Positions 55,105 through 63,942 of a stretch of 64,000 nt of DNA are shown here, piece by piece. A program made the position numbers and the translations under genes. The notes under the pieces are model-generated. The model was given only the letters and a program-made list of their open reading frames with translations. It ran no database searches and had not been told where the DNA came from. The first letter of the stretch is position 1. Each line of letters starts with the position of its first letter. Source of the stretch: Alistipes communis (GTDB lineage Bacteria > Bacteroidota > Bacteroidia > Bacteroidales > Rikenellaceae). The stretch is from NCBI RefSeq assembly GCF_006542665.1, contig NZ_AP019735.1:620001-684000 (forward strand), in the 5' to 3' direction.

Positions 55105-56400
55105 ATGAAAAAGATCCTCCTGAGCGTTTCCATGTTGCTGGCACTGGCTTTCGCGCCGGTGTCGTGCGACCGCGAGAAGGCCGAATACGGCGACGGACAG
55201 CAGCCCGTCGGGACCGCCACGGGCACGTTGTCGCTCGCGGCGATGACCGTCGTCCTCTCCACCGAGACCGAAACGCACGACGCGGTCGTGCGCCCCGACG
55301 CCGCAGCCGCGACGAGCGCTCCGGCCGCCTCCGGCCGCCTGCAAACGGCCGCCCGTGCGGAAGCCGAGACCACCTATACATGTACCGTTACGGATGCGGC
55401 GGGCGCCGCCGTCGCGCAGTTCCCCTACGACCGACGCCCCGAGACGCTCACCCTGCCCGCCGGAGCCTATACGCTGACGGTCGAGTCGGCCGAACCGAAA
55501 GCCGCAGTATGGGACGACCCCGTCTACGCCGCCCGTCAGGAGGTGCTGATCGACCGGAACGCGACCGTCGAAGTGGGCGAGGTGCTCTGCACGCCGGCCG
55601 CCGTCGGCGTCGCGCTGGTCTTCGACCCCGCATTCGGTACGCAGTCGACCGCCACGGTCGACTGCGGCGGCGAAGCGCTCGCCTTCACGACCACCGAGAG
55701 CCGCACGGGCTGGTTCGCAGTCGGGACGGCGCGGACGCTGACCCTGACCGTCGAAGGAACCGCAGGCGAGGGAACGCCCGTGTCGTTCACGCGACGCTAC
55801 ACGGACGTGCAGGCCGGACAACTCTACCGCTTCACCGTCAAGGGCGAATCGCTCTCGGCGCCCGACATCGAATGGGTCGGCCACGACACCTCCCAGCGCT
55901 ACGAAGCCAACGACGAACTCGAAGCGCAGATCGTCGTCACCGCCGCGGCCGGCATCCGCGCCTTCACCGTGGAGATCATCTCCGAAGAGGTGCTGACGCC
56001 CGAAGTGCTCGATGCCGTGGGGCTCGCGCCGGAGCTCGATCTGGTCTCGCCGGGCGACTACAAGGAACCGCTCGAAGGGCTGGGATTCCCCACCGGAGAG
56101 AAGGTCGTCGGCCAGACCTCCGTATCGTTCGACATCTCGCCTTTCATGCCGCTCATTCCGCTGCTGGGTACGGGCGACAGCGATTTCCGTCTGACGGTCA
56201 CCGACAACGAAGGGCAGACCACCGTCGCCTCGATCATGGTGCACAGCACCAACGGCGAAGCACCCGAACCCGAAGGCCCCGAAGAGGAGTATCCGGGCGG
56301 CGATGCCAAACCGCTGGAACCGCCCCACGCCGGACAACCCTATCCGGGCGGCGACGCCAAACCGATTCACAACACACAAAAAATAACCACAATCCGATGA
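55105..56400 (+). CDS. DUF4493-type lipoprotein
   Basis: A 431-residue lipoprotein (signal ILLSVSMLLALAFAPVSC). The early part GTATGTLSLAAMTVVLSTET with later LPAGAYTLTVES resembles DUF4493 domains of Bacteroidota surface proteins. The second half repeats the EWVGHDTSQRYEANDELEAQIVV pattern also found in the 56608 gene. The C-terminus holds two YPGGDAKP motifs. Start 55105 was chosen over 55039 for the signal peptide. It overlaps the next small gene by ATGA. Likely surface adhesin or fimbria-like component; function not known. Confidence 0.8.
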   Translation: MKKILLSVSMLLALAFAPVSCDREKAEYGDGQQPVGTATGTLSLAAMTVVLSTETETHDAVVRPDAAAATSAPAASGRLQTAARAEAETTYTCTVTDAAGAAVAQFPYDRRPETLTLPAGAYTLTVESAEPKAAVWDDPVYAARQEVLIDRNATVEVGEVLCTPAAVGVALVFDPAFGTQSTATVDCGGEALAFTTTESRTGWFAVGTARTLTLTVEGTAGEGTPVSFTRRYTDVQAGQLYRFTVKGESLSAPDIEWVGHDTSQRYEANDELEAQIVVTAAAGIRAFTVEIISEEVLTPEVLDAVGLAPELDLVSPGDYKEPLEGLGFPTGEKVVGQTSVSFDISPFMPLIPLLGTGDSDFRLTVTDNEGQTTVASIMVHSTNGEAPEPEGPEEEYPGGDAKPLEPPHAGQPYPGGDAKPIHNTQKITTIR

Positions 56401-56591
56401 TTATGAAGCAGAACATTACGAATTTCGGGGGGGGGTCGAAGACCTATCTCCGTCCGGAAGTCACCGCAACGGAAGTTGTCGTGGAGACCGGCTTTGCAGC
56501 CAGCGAGGCATTCCCCGGCGGAAATGCCAAACCTTTCGACGCGTGGGGCGATCGAGTGTTCGATGCCTACGGCGATCCGATCGAAGAATAA
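56397..56591 (+). CDS. 64-residue peptide gene with 9-G tract
   Basis: ATG 56397 (or 56403) to TAA 56589. No signal peptide is evident. The sequence contains TYLRPEVTATEVVVETGFAA and FPGGNAKPFDAWGDRV, ending DAYGDPIEE. Similar short peptides with a (L)xPEVxxTEVxxExGFAxS core are frequent in Bacteroidota surface-protein loci, function unknown to me. FPGGNAKP echoes the YPGGDAKP motifs of the upstream lipoprotein. Codons 11-13 are a run of nine G (56427-56435), in frame as GGG GGG GGG. Confidence 0.75.
   Translation: MIMKQNITNFGGGSKTYLRPEVTATEVVVETGFAASEAFPGGNAKPFDAWGDRVFDAYGDPIEE
56427..56435 (+). repeat. Poly-G tract (9 G)
   Basis: A homopolymer of nine G near the 5' end of the 64-residue peptide gene. 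Gain or loss of one G would shift the frame, a possible slipped-strand phase switch. A sequencing error in such a run is also possible. Confidence 0.85.
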
Positions 56592-56607
56592 TAAAACAGA
56601 CATCCAT

Positions 56608-59043
56608 ATGAAACACGCATTTACCAAAGGATTGTTCGTTGCAGCCACTGCAACGCTCATCGCGGCCTGCTCGACCGACGACGCAGCCGACCAAATGCCG
56701 GTAGCACCCGGCAAAATCGAGGTCAGCCTCAAAGCCGCGCTGCCCCAGAGCCGCGCGCAGATCGAGGTCGACGAGTCCAACGGACGTTTCTCCGGTTCGT
56801 GGGAGGCGACCGACGAGCTGACGGTCTATGCCAAAGGCAGCCAGACGGGCGAAGATATCCAGAAATTCACCTACGACGCCGACGCCAAAGTGTTCAAAGG
56901 CCAGCTGACTGAGAAGAAGCAGGACTGGACCTACCAGGCCGTCTACCCTGCCGTCGACGCTACGCCGCTCAACATCCCGTTCGGTGCGGAGCGTACGCAG
57001 AAGGGCAGCAATTTCAACGGCGCCTACGATCCCCTCGTGTCGGTACCCGTAACCCATGTCGGCGCCGAGCCGGGCAAGACCCCGCAGGGCGAAGCCGTGA
57101 CCTTCGGTCTGAAACGTCTGACGGCCATTCTGGCGCTCACGTTCGAGACCGACGACGCCACGGTCAAGGCCGAAAAGGTGAAGTCGGTAGCACTGACCGC
57201 CGCCGGCAAGACGATCGCCGCCAAGTCGTTCGACATCACGCTTGGCGACCAGTCGGGCGCCCTCAACGCCTCCGAGCCGTCGGAGACGATCACGCTGAGC
57301 TACGAAGCCGGCAGCGAACCGACCGCCGCCTCGTTCAAGGCCTATTTCAACGTTCCGGCCGCCACCTACGGCAAGCTGTCGGTGGTCATCACCACCGAAG
57401 GCCACACCGCATCGCTCGACCTGACGACCGACGGCATCGAGCTGCTCCCCGGCGAGTTGGCCTACACGACCAAAGCCGTGAGCGGCTGGACTGCACTCGC
57501 TGCCGCTCCGACACTCGAATGGGTTGACAACCCCACCTTCGAGCCGCAGGAGATCAAGGAAGGTATGAGTGTAAAGGTCAATCTGCAAGCAGCAGCCGGT
57601 ATCGAAGGATTTGTTATCAAGATTAAATCCCCAGCATTATCTGCCATTCTCGGCTCTACATTCCCGCCGGTAGATAATACGATGACATTGGACATGGTTA
57701 ACGATAAAAATACAGCGACAATCAAAGATATGATTCCGGGATTTCCCGATCCGCTGGCCGGTCATACGGGAGCATTCCAACTCGATCTTTCCACGCTCGT
57801 TCCGCTGATTTTATCATTGCCGGAATTGGGTGTTCCAGAGGGGCAAATTTACGGCAACCATGAATTCTCGCTCAGTATGAGCGATGCCCTTGGGCGTCCG
57901 ATTGAAAAAACGCTGATTTTCTATGTTCCAACCCCTGCTGCCAATCCGACGATTGTTTATAATAACGATGTCAATTTATGGACAAACAAAGCTACGTTCA
58001 CCTTGTCCGATATACCTTCGAATGCATCTTCGATTGCAGTCAAGTACAAAGCAACAGACAGCTCCGAATGGCTCGACGCCGATGTTAAAGGGACAATCGC
58101 AACCGCTTCACCGGAATGGGAAGGTCCTTTCACTACGGTAGAAACCTCTCCGAATTCGACCGTAACACCTTATTATCGCCAAAAAACCGCTACCGGTATC
58201 CGAAACGGTAAAACATACGAATATAAATTGATCGTCGACGGCAACGAATATGCTGGAGCAACAACATTTTCCGCCAATACCAAAGAAGCCAATGGCGAAA
58301 TTCCATCGTTGGATAACGCACAATTGTCATGCTATGATTGGGACAAATGCAATACCGACGATACATGGTGGGCAAGCGGCAATTGCGTGACAAAAATGTT
58401 TATAGAAGTTACAACTACTTGCTTAAAGTATGAAAATAATGCAGCTAAATTAGTATCATCCAAACCTCTTGCAATCGTTAAGCTATCGGCAGGAAATCTA
58501 TTTACCGGCAAATTCAAGAAAGCCGATGCAACCACAGGTGTAGCTTCGTTCGGAGTTAATTATTCATGGAACGTTCGACCGACAGGGATCAAATTTTCTT
58601 ATTACGGCGCCGTTGCACAAGGAAATCTACAACAACAACACGGCAAGCAGGTAACATCTGCCGAAAATGATTATGCTCGTGTCTATGCCGCTATCATCGA
58701 TTGGTCGAATTCAAAACCGAGAGCTGTCTCATCGGGTTCCAAAGCTCCAACCGGCACTTGGGATCCCGAAATCGTGGACAATTCGACACATGAACCAACG
58801 GAAGTTGAAACATACGGCGGCGGCAAAGTCATCGCCTATGCTTCGTACTGGATCGATAAAAACAATATGCCTGCCGAGTTTTCTACGAAAACGTTGCAGT
58901 TCAACTGGTACGACAAAGAGGCTAAACCTACGGATGGAAATTTAAGCCTTATCATATCCTGCGCATCCAATGCTTACGGGGATTTCATGTGCGGTTATGA
59001 TGGCAATTATATGTATATCAAAGACTTCGAGTGGGTATACTAA
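56608..59043 (+). CDS. Fimbrillin-like + DUF4493/PCMD lipoprotein
   Basis: An 811-residue lipoprotein (MKHAFTKGLFVAATATLIAAC). The N-terminal ~310 residues resemble a fimbrillin-type domain (ATDELTVYAKG, YQAVYPAV, LKRLTAILALTF, LLPGELAYTTKAV). A central ig-like/DUF4493 part carries EWVDNPTFEPQEIKEGMSVK. The C-terminal ~230 residues match a PCMD (putative carbohydrate metabolism) domain ending MCGYDGNYMYIKDFEWVY. Composition changes from GC-rich to AT-rich codons at about 57540, so the second half may be acquired. Second large gene of the surface operon. Confidence 0.82.
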   Translation: MKHAFTKGLFVAATATLIAACSTDDAADQMPVAPGKIEVSLKAALPQSRAQIEVDESNGRFSGSWEATDELTVYAKGSQTGEDIQKFTYDADAKVFKGQLTEKKQDWTYQAVYPAVDATPLNIPFGAERTQKGSNFNGAYDPLVSVPVTHVGAEPGKTPQGEAVTFGLKRLTAILALTFETDDATVKAEKVKSVALTAAGKTIAAKSFDITLGDQSGALNASEPSETITLSYEAGSEPTAASFKAYFNVPAATYGKLSVVITTEGHTASLDLTTDGIELLPGELAYTTKAVSGWTALAAAPTLEWVDNPTFEPQEIKEGMSVKVNLQAAAGIEGFVIKIKSPALSAILGSTFPPVDNTMTLDMVNDKNTATIKDMIPGFPDPLAGHTGAFQLDLSTLVPLILSLPELGVPEGQIYGNHEFSLSMSDALGRPIEKTLIFYVPTPAANPTIVYNNDVNLWTNKATFTLSDIPSNASSIAVKYKATDSSEWLDADVKGTIATASPEWEGPFTTVETSPNSTVTPYYRQKTATGIRNGKTYEYKLIVDGNEYAGATTFSANTKEANGEIPSLDNAQLSCYDWDKCNTDDTWWASGNCVTKMFIEVTTTCLKYENNAAKLVSSKPLAIVKLSAGNLFTGKFKKADATTGVASFGVNYSWNVRPTGIKFSYYGAVAQGNLQQQHGKQVTSAENDYARVYAAIIDWSNSKPRAVSSGSKAPTGTWDPEIVDNSTHEPTEVETYGGGKVIAYASYWIDKNNMPAEFSTKTLQFNWYDKEAKPTDGNLSLIISCASNAYGDFMCGYDGNYMYIKDFEWVY

Positions 59044-59181
59044 TCCTCTGAAAACGACAACCCTGCAAATTTCCGGGCGGCCCGACGACCGCCCGGAGAT
59101 TCGTTAGGGTCGGAAACGGCTGCGGGGAGGGCCGCCGAAAAACTCCCGCGATACGCAAAGAACCGATTAACGCACTTCGAA

Positions 59182-60165
59182 ATGCGCAAACTCAAACTTC
59201 TGACACTGATTCTGCTGCTGGGGACGGCCGTCGCGGCCGCCGCCCCGCGGCCGGAATCGCCCGTCGACCGAACGGCCGCCGCACCCGATCCTATGGCAGC
59301 GGAAACGTCCGACATCGCCGACGCGGAGCCGCCGCTCACCGCCGAACCCCTTCCCGCGACCGACGTCGCTCCGGTATCGGAGGCACCCGACGGGCCGACT
59401 GCCACGACGCCGGCCGGCGACCGTGCAGCCGGACTCACGGCGATCGCGGACGGGGAACAGCCTCAGTCGGCGAAAACCGTCAACCAGCGGCGTGCCGAGC
59501 GCGGCATCAGCTCGCGGACCAGCCTCTTCGTCCCCAAGGGACAATGGGTCTTCGGCGGTACGGTCTCCTATTCGACCCACAACAACCGCGACTACGACGT
59601 GCTCGTAATCGACGACATCACCTCCGAAGGCTACACCTTCAAGGTCAGTCCGATGATCGGCTACGCGCTGGGCAACAACTCGACGCTCGGCGTGCGCTTC
59701 ATCTACGGCCGCACGCTGCTCAAACTCGACGGGGCGAACGTCAGCTTCGGCAACGGCGACTCGTCGACAGACCTGAGCGTCGACTATTACTACGCGCTGC
59801 GCCACTCCTATTCGTTCGCTGCGGTCTACCGCCGCTACATCCCCTTCGGCGAGTCGAAGCGCTTCGGCATCTTCACCGACATCCAGCTGCTCTTCGGCGG
59901 CTCGCAGGGTAAGTTCGCGGCCGATTCGCCGATCAAGGGCACGTTCCAGCGGGGCTTCGACTTCGAGCTGGGCCTCTCGCCCGGCCTGATCGCCTTCGCC
60001 ACGAACAGCATGGCCGTCGAGGTCAATGTCGGCATGATGGGCATCGGGTACAGCCGCGTGCGGCAGGTACACAATCAGGTGACGACCGGCACGCGCCACC
60101 AGAGCGCCATGAATTTCAAAGTCAACCTGCTCTCCATCGGGCTGGGCATATCGTTCTACCTCTAA
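59182..60165 (+). CDS. Outer-membrane beta-barrel protein (paralogue 1)
   Basis: A 327-residue exported protein: signal (LKLLTLILLLGTAVAAAA), a ~90-residue Pro/Ala/Thr-rich low-complexity segment, then a beta-barrel starting SLFVPKGQWVFGGTVSYSTH and ending LLSIGLGISFYL with a terminal hydrophobic residue typical of BAM substrates. Alternating strands and the GGTVSYST...GYALGNNSTLGVRF pattern are shared with the next gene. Position between PCMD lipoproteins suggests an outer-membrane anchor or channel for the locus. Confidence 0.75.
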   Translation: MRKLKLLTLILLLGTAVAAAAPRPESPVDRTAAAPDPMAAETSDIADAEPPLTAEPLPATDVAPVSEAPDGPTATTPAGDRAAGLTAIADGEQPQSAKTVNQRRAERGISSRTSLFVPKGQWVFGGTVSYSTHNNRDYDVLVIDDITSEGYTFKVSPMIGYALGNNSTLGVRFIYGRTLLKLDGANVSFGNGDSSTDLSVDYYYALRHSYSFAAVYRRYIPFGESKRFGIFTDIQLLFGGSQGKFAADSPIKGTFQRGFDFELGLSPGLIAFATNSMAVEVNVGMMGIGYSRVRQVHNQVTTGTRHQSAMNFKVNLLSIGLGISFYL

Positions 60166-60177
60166 AACCGCACGGCA

Positions 60178-61008
60178 ATGAAGAAATTCCTACTTTTGAT
60201 GCTCCTCGCGCCGGCGGCACTGTCGGCCGCGGCCGACTCCGGCGCCGACGCCTCGGTCGTCGTGCGCAAAGACTCGGCCTTCGTCGAGAAACACCGTTTC
60301 CTGCCTACGGCCAAGCGCATCGACCGCCGCATCGACCGCAACAAATTCGCCTACAAAGGCGAGGTGGCGCTCGGCATCACGGCCTCCTACGGCACGATTT
60401 CGAGCGACGACACCGACATGATGCTCATCCTCGACAACATCAACCTCGACGGGACGATAGCGCAGGTCAACCCCTTCGTGGGCTATTTCTACCGCGACAA
60501 CAACATGGTCGGACTGCGGCTCGGCTACCGCCATATCGGCATGGGACTGGGCAATCTGGAAGTCGATCTGGGTTCTCAGAACGATCTGGACATCTCGCTC
60601 GACAACATGGACTACTCGGGCAACGCCTACTCGTTCGGACTGTTCCACCGCTCCTATACGGGTATCGACCCCAAGGGCAGTTTCGGTCTGTTCGCCGAAT
60701 TGGAGCTGTCGGGCATGATCGGCCGCTCGGACTTCTCCTACCTGTCGGGCGACACGCCGAAATCGACCCACAGCAAGTCGTTCAAGATGAACATTTCGTT
60801 CAATCCCGGCGTGGCGGTCTACATCTTTCCCAACGTCTGCGGAACCCTCTCGTTCGGACTGGGCGGCTTCCAGTATTCGAAGATCGACCAGACCGACCAG
60901 GACGGCAAAACCGGCAGCCGCACGGCGTCGAAAATGCGTTTTCGGCTCAACCTTGCCAATATCAACGTGGGTATGACCGTTCATTTGTGGAACAAAAAGA
61001 AAGAGTAA
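60178..61008 (+). CDS. Outer-membrane beta-barrel protein (paralogue 2)
   Basis: A 276-residue exported barrel (KKFLLLMLLAPAALSAAA), related to the gene just upstream: EVALGITASYGTISSDDTDMM, FVGYFYRDNNMVGLRLGYRH and a FNPGVAVYIFPN segment comparable to its LSPGLIAF. It lacks the Pro/Ala-rich insert. Starts 12 bp after the preceding stop and 2 bp before the next gene, so it is within one operon. Confidence 0.75.
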   Translation: MKKFLLLMLLAPAALSAAADSGADASVVVRKDSAFVEKHRFLPTAKRIDRRIDRNKFAYKGEVALGITASYGTISSDDTDMMLILDNINLDGTIAQVNPFVGYFYRDNNMVGLRLGYRHIGMGLGNLEVDLGSQNDLDISLDNMDYSGNAYSFGLFHRSYTGIDPKGSFGLFAELELSGMIGRSDFSYLSGDTPKSTHSKSFKMNISFNPGVAVYIFPNVCGTLSFGLGGFQYSKIDQTDQDGKTGSRTASKMRFRLNLANINVGMTVHLWNKKKE

Positions 61009-61010
61009 CC

Positions 61011-62612
61011 ATGAAACGACTCATCCTTTTCGGCGCACTGTGCCTTCCGGCGTTCTTCGCCGGCTGCATCCATAACGACCTGCCCTACCCCGTGGTGACG
61101 ATCAACATCGAGGCGATCGAGGCCGAAGGGCTCGACGGCGCAGCCCAGATCAACGCTGCGCAGCAGACCGTCATCCTGCCGCTTTTGGAGACCACCGACA
61201 TCCGCAACGTGCACATCACCTCGGTGACGCTCACCGAAGGCGGGCAGTCGTCGGTCGCCTTCCCCGGCACGTTCGACCTGCGTACGCCGCTCTACACGAC
61301 GCTGTCGCTCTATCAGGAGTACGGGTGGAGCATCGCGGCCACGCAGACCATCGAACGCTATTTCCGCGTGAAGAAGCAGGTGGGCGCGGCCGAGATCGAT
61401 CCTGCGAACCGCACGGCGACGGCCTATGTCTCGCGCAGCACCGACCTGCAAAACGTCCCGGTCAAGGAGCTCAAACTCGGCCCGGCCGGAATCACGACCT
61501 ACTCGCCCGAAATCGAGGGAACGACCTCGTTCGAGACGGTACGGCTGGTCGACGTCACGGCGCACGGCCGCACGGAGCAGTGGCGGCTCCGCGTCGTGCC
61601 GACCGACGTCACGGTGCGCATCACGCAGTGCGACGCATGGGCGCGCATCGCATGGCTCGCGGCCGACGGTCTGAGCGACACCGAAATGGGCTTCGTCTAC
61701 CGCCGCAAGGGCGACACGGAGTGGCTCGCGGTACCCGACGTCGAGATCGAGGGCGGAACCTTCCGCGCGAAACTCGCCGGCCTCGACCCCGAAACGACCT
61801 ACGAACTGCGAGCCTTCTCCGACACGGACAGCTGCGACATGCGGGAATTCACCACCGAAGCGGCTCCGCAGCTGCCCAACGCCGGATTCGAGACGTGGAG
61901 CACCGACCGCAGCGACATCCTCTACCCCTACGCCGCCGACGCGCCGCTGGCCGAGCAGTTCTGGGGTTCGGGCAATCCCGGTTCGATGACGCTCAAAAAA
62001 CTCGTCACCACCAACGAAAAAGACCCGCGTCCGGGTTCGGAGGGCCAATACTGCGCACAGCTCAAATCGCAGTACGTCGCCTTCCTCGGCGTCGGCAAGT
62101 TCGCCGCCGGAAACCTCTTCTCCGGCCACTACGCCGAAACGAAGGGCACCGACGGCATCGTGAATTTCAGCCAGCCCTTCACCTCGCGCCCCGTGGCGCT
62201 GCACGGCTGGGTGAAATACAACCGCGGCAAGATGGACTACATCAAAAGCAGCCCCGTGGGCATGAGCTTCGCCAAGGGCGACCCCGACGAAGGCATCATC
62301 TACATGGCGCTGGGGCGCTGGACGGCCGCCGAATACGGCGGAACGGAGCAGTCGCCCGTGCAGGTCTACACCCGCGACACGAAGACCTTCTTCGACCCCG
62401 AAGGCAAGGACGTCATCGCCTACGGCGAGGTGGTCTTCACCACCAGCGTCGACGAGTGGCGCGAATTCACCGTCAAACTCGACTACACGGCCACGGATGT
62501 CGTACCCACGCATCTGATGATCGTCTGCTCGGCGTCGCGCTACGGCGACTACTTCACCGGCAGTTCCGACAGCGTGATGTGGGTCGACGACTTCGAACTG
62601 GTCTACGAATAA
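61011..62612 (+). CDS. PCMD-domain lipoprotein
   Basis: A 533-residue lipoprotein (KRLILFGALCLPAFFAGC, ATG 61011). An N-terminal beta domain is followed by an Fn3-like part (TTYELRAFSDTDSC) and the C-terminal PCMD domain (PNAGFETWS..., KFAAGNLFSGHY, SASRYGDYFTGSSDSVMWVDDFEL). PCMD proteins occur in glycan-related or fimbria-like loci; the function is not established. It ends the surface operon before a 48-bp perfect palindrome. Confidence 0.82.
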   Translation: MKRLILFGALCLPAFFAGCIHNDLPYPVVTINIEAIEAEGLDGAAQINAAQQTVILPLLETTDIRNVHITSVTLTEGGQSSVAFPGTFDLRTPLYTTLSLYQEYGWSIAATQTIERYFRVKKQVGAAEIDPANRTATAYVSRSTDLQNVPVKELKLGPAGITTYSPEIEGTTSFETVRLVDVTAHGRTEQWRLRVVPTDVTVRITQCDAWARIAWLAADGLSDTEMGFVYRRKGDTEWLAVPDVEIEGGTFRAKLAGLDPETTYELRAFSDTDSCDMREFTTEAAPQLPNAGFETWSTDRSDILYPYAADAPLAEQFWGSGNPGSMTLKKLVTTNEKDPRPGSEGQYCAQLKSQYVAFLGVGKFAAGNLFSGHYAETKGTDGIVNFSQPFTSRPVALHGWVKYNRGKMDYIKSSPVGMSFAKGDPDEGIIYMALGRWTAAEYGGTEQSPVQVYTRDTKTFFDPEGKDVIAYGEVVFTTSVDEWREFTVKLDYTATDVVPTHLMIVCSASRYGDYFTGSSDSVMWVDDFELVYE

Positions 62613-62625
62613 CGTCCCGGAACAC

Positions 62626-62673
62626 GATACGCGAGGGGTCGGCGCTTTCGAAAGCGCCGACCCCTCGCGTATC
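62626..62673. terminator. 48-bp perfect palindrome, bidirectional terminator
   Basis: Two 24-base arms, GATACGCGAGGGGTCGGCGC then TTTC and its exact reverse complement, with no spacer. Located between convergent genes. The strength is exceptional; the T-run is weak on both sides. Confidence 0.75.
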
Positions 62674-62685
62674 ATTCTCCCTGCG

Positions 62686-63312
62686 CTACCGCCGCTTCAA
62701 CTCGGCGCCCAGCATCACGCCGGGATAACGTTCCAGAATCGCGGCGATCTGCTGCAACTTCGGATTCTGCGCATACTGCTGCGACGAAGCGCGCAGCGAA
62801 CCGAGCGCGGCATTCGCTTCGAAAAGCAGCGTCAGCACGCCGTCGGCATGTTTCGCCCGGCCGGTGAAAGAGACCGGATTGCCGGCGAAGAGGCACTCGA
62901 CCGTCAGCTCCCCCGTATCTTCGTCGTAGCGGTACACCCCTTCTACCTTATGGGTGTCCAGCACTGCCTTGAAGACACCGCGACGGGAGAAAGAGACCGT
63001 CGCCTTGCCCGGTTGCAGCCCCGCCTGCTGGAAATAGGAGGGCAGCTGCCCTTTGAGCGTCGAGGCCGCCAGCGAGGCGAGCATATCGTCGCCCGTGTAC
63101 TCCATCGCCGGCGCCTGATAGCTCCACGAGCCGAACAGCTCCTTCTCCGGAAGCGGTTCGGGGGCAGCGGTCGCCGCGGCGGACTCCGACGAAGTACCGC
63201 CCGTCAACGACTGGATGGCGCTCTTGAACATGTCCTGCCACGACTGCGCCGAAACGGGCGTCGCAAAGGCGGCGGCGAAGGCCGCGATCAAAAACAGACG
63301 TCTCATCGTCAT
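62686..63312 (-). CDS. DUF4923-like exported protein
   Basis: A 208-residue exported protein (MTMRRLFLIAAFAAAFATPVSA, start 63312, ATGA overlap with the neighbour at 63309). It has SWQDMFKSAIQSLTGG, then ELFGSWSYQAPAMEYTGDDM, VSFSRRGVFKAVLDTHKV and GVYRYDEDTGELTVECLFAG. This is the same order of motifs as the 63309-63920 gene (GDWQYEAPGVKLESDN), so they are tandem paralogues. Function unknown; a lipocalin-like beta fold is possible. Confidence 0.78.
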   Translation of the reverse strand: MTMRRLFLIAAFAAAFATPVSAQSWQDMFKSAIQSLTGGTSSESAAATAAPEPLPEKELFGSWSYQAPAMEYTGDDMLASLAASTLKGQLPSYFQQAGLQPGKATVSFSRRGVFKAVLDTHKVEGVYRYDEDTGELTVECLFAGNPVSFTGRAKHADGVLTLLFEANAALGSLRASSQQYAQNPKLQQIAAILERYPGVMLGAELKRR

Positions 63313-63920
63313 TGCTTCGTAAATTCGAATCCCAGATAGAGATCGTCGAACTTGCCGACCAGCGTGCTGACCGTCGCGGCCGTCGTGCTGAACGAAGCGA
63401 GTTTCTGCCCCAGCACGTCGACCATTTTCAGCAGCCGCGTAGCCGGAAAGAGGATTTGCAGGTCGGTTCCCGACAAGTAAGTCTTGCCGTTGAGCGTCCC
63501 CAGATCGTATTTCGACGACATTTCGAAATGCAGCGCGATATCGTGGCTCTCGCCCGTGAACTCGTAGGTTCCGGTGAACGTCCGGCTGCCGAACGTCGCC
63601 GTGAAGCGCTTGTCCGCCGCGAACGAGAACTTGCACGCACCGGCACGGATTCCCGCCAGCGCGTAGAGCTTTTCGAGCTGCTCCTCCATTTTGCCCGTCA
63701 CGGCCGACGCTCCGACGTCGGCCAGCGCGTTGTCGCTTTCCAACTTCACGCCCGGCGCCTCGTACTGCCAGTCGCCGATCATCAGCGTTTCGGTCGCCTT
63801 GCCGCCCGTCGCCTTGTCGACGACGTTCGAGGCCGCGCTCTTCAACGCCTCTTTCCAATCCTGCCCGACGGCCGGTACAACGCAGCACGCGGCCAGCAGG
63901 CACATCAAAAGTCTCTTCAT
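63309..63920 (-). CDS. DUF4923-like exported protein (paralogue)
   Basis: A 203-residue exported protein (KRLLMCLLAACCVVPAVGQ; start ATG 63920 chosen for the signal peptide). Pattern DWKEALKSAASNVVDKATGG, IGDWQYEAPGVKLESDNALA, CKFSFAADKRFTATF and TYEFTGESHDIALHFEM. Overlaps the downstream paralogue by 4 bp. Family function unknown. Confidence 0.78.
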   Translation of the reverse strand: MKRLLMCLLAACCVVPAVGQDWKEALKSAASNVVDKATGGKATETLMIGDWQYEAPGVKLESDNALADVGASAVTGKMEEQLEKLYALAGIRAGACKFSFAADKRFTATFGSRTFTGTYEFTGESHDIALHFEMSSKYDLGTLNGKTYLSGTDLQILFPATRLLKMVDVLGQKLASFSTTAATVSTLVGKFDDLYLGFEFTKQ

Positions 63921-63942
63921 AAATTCCGATAATTTGTTTCGT

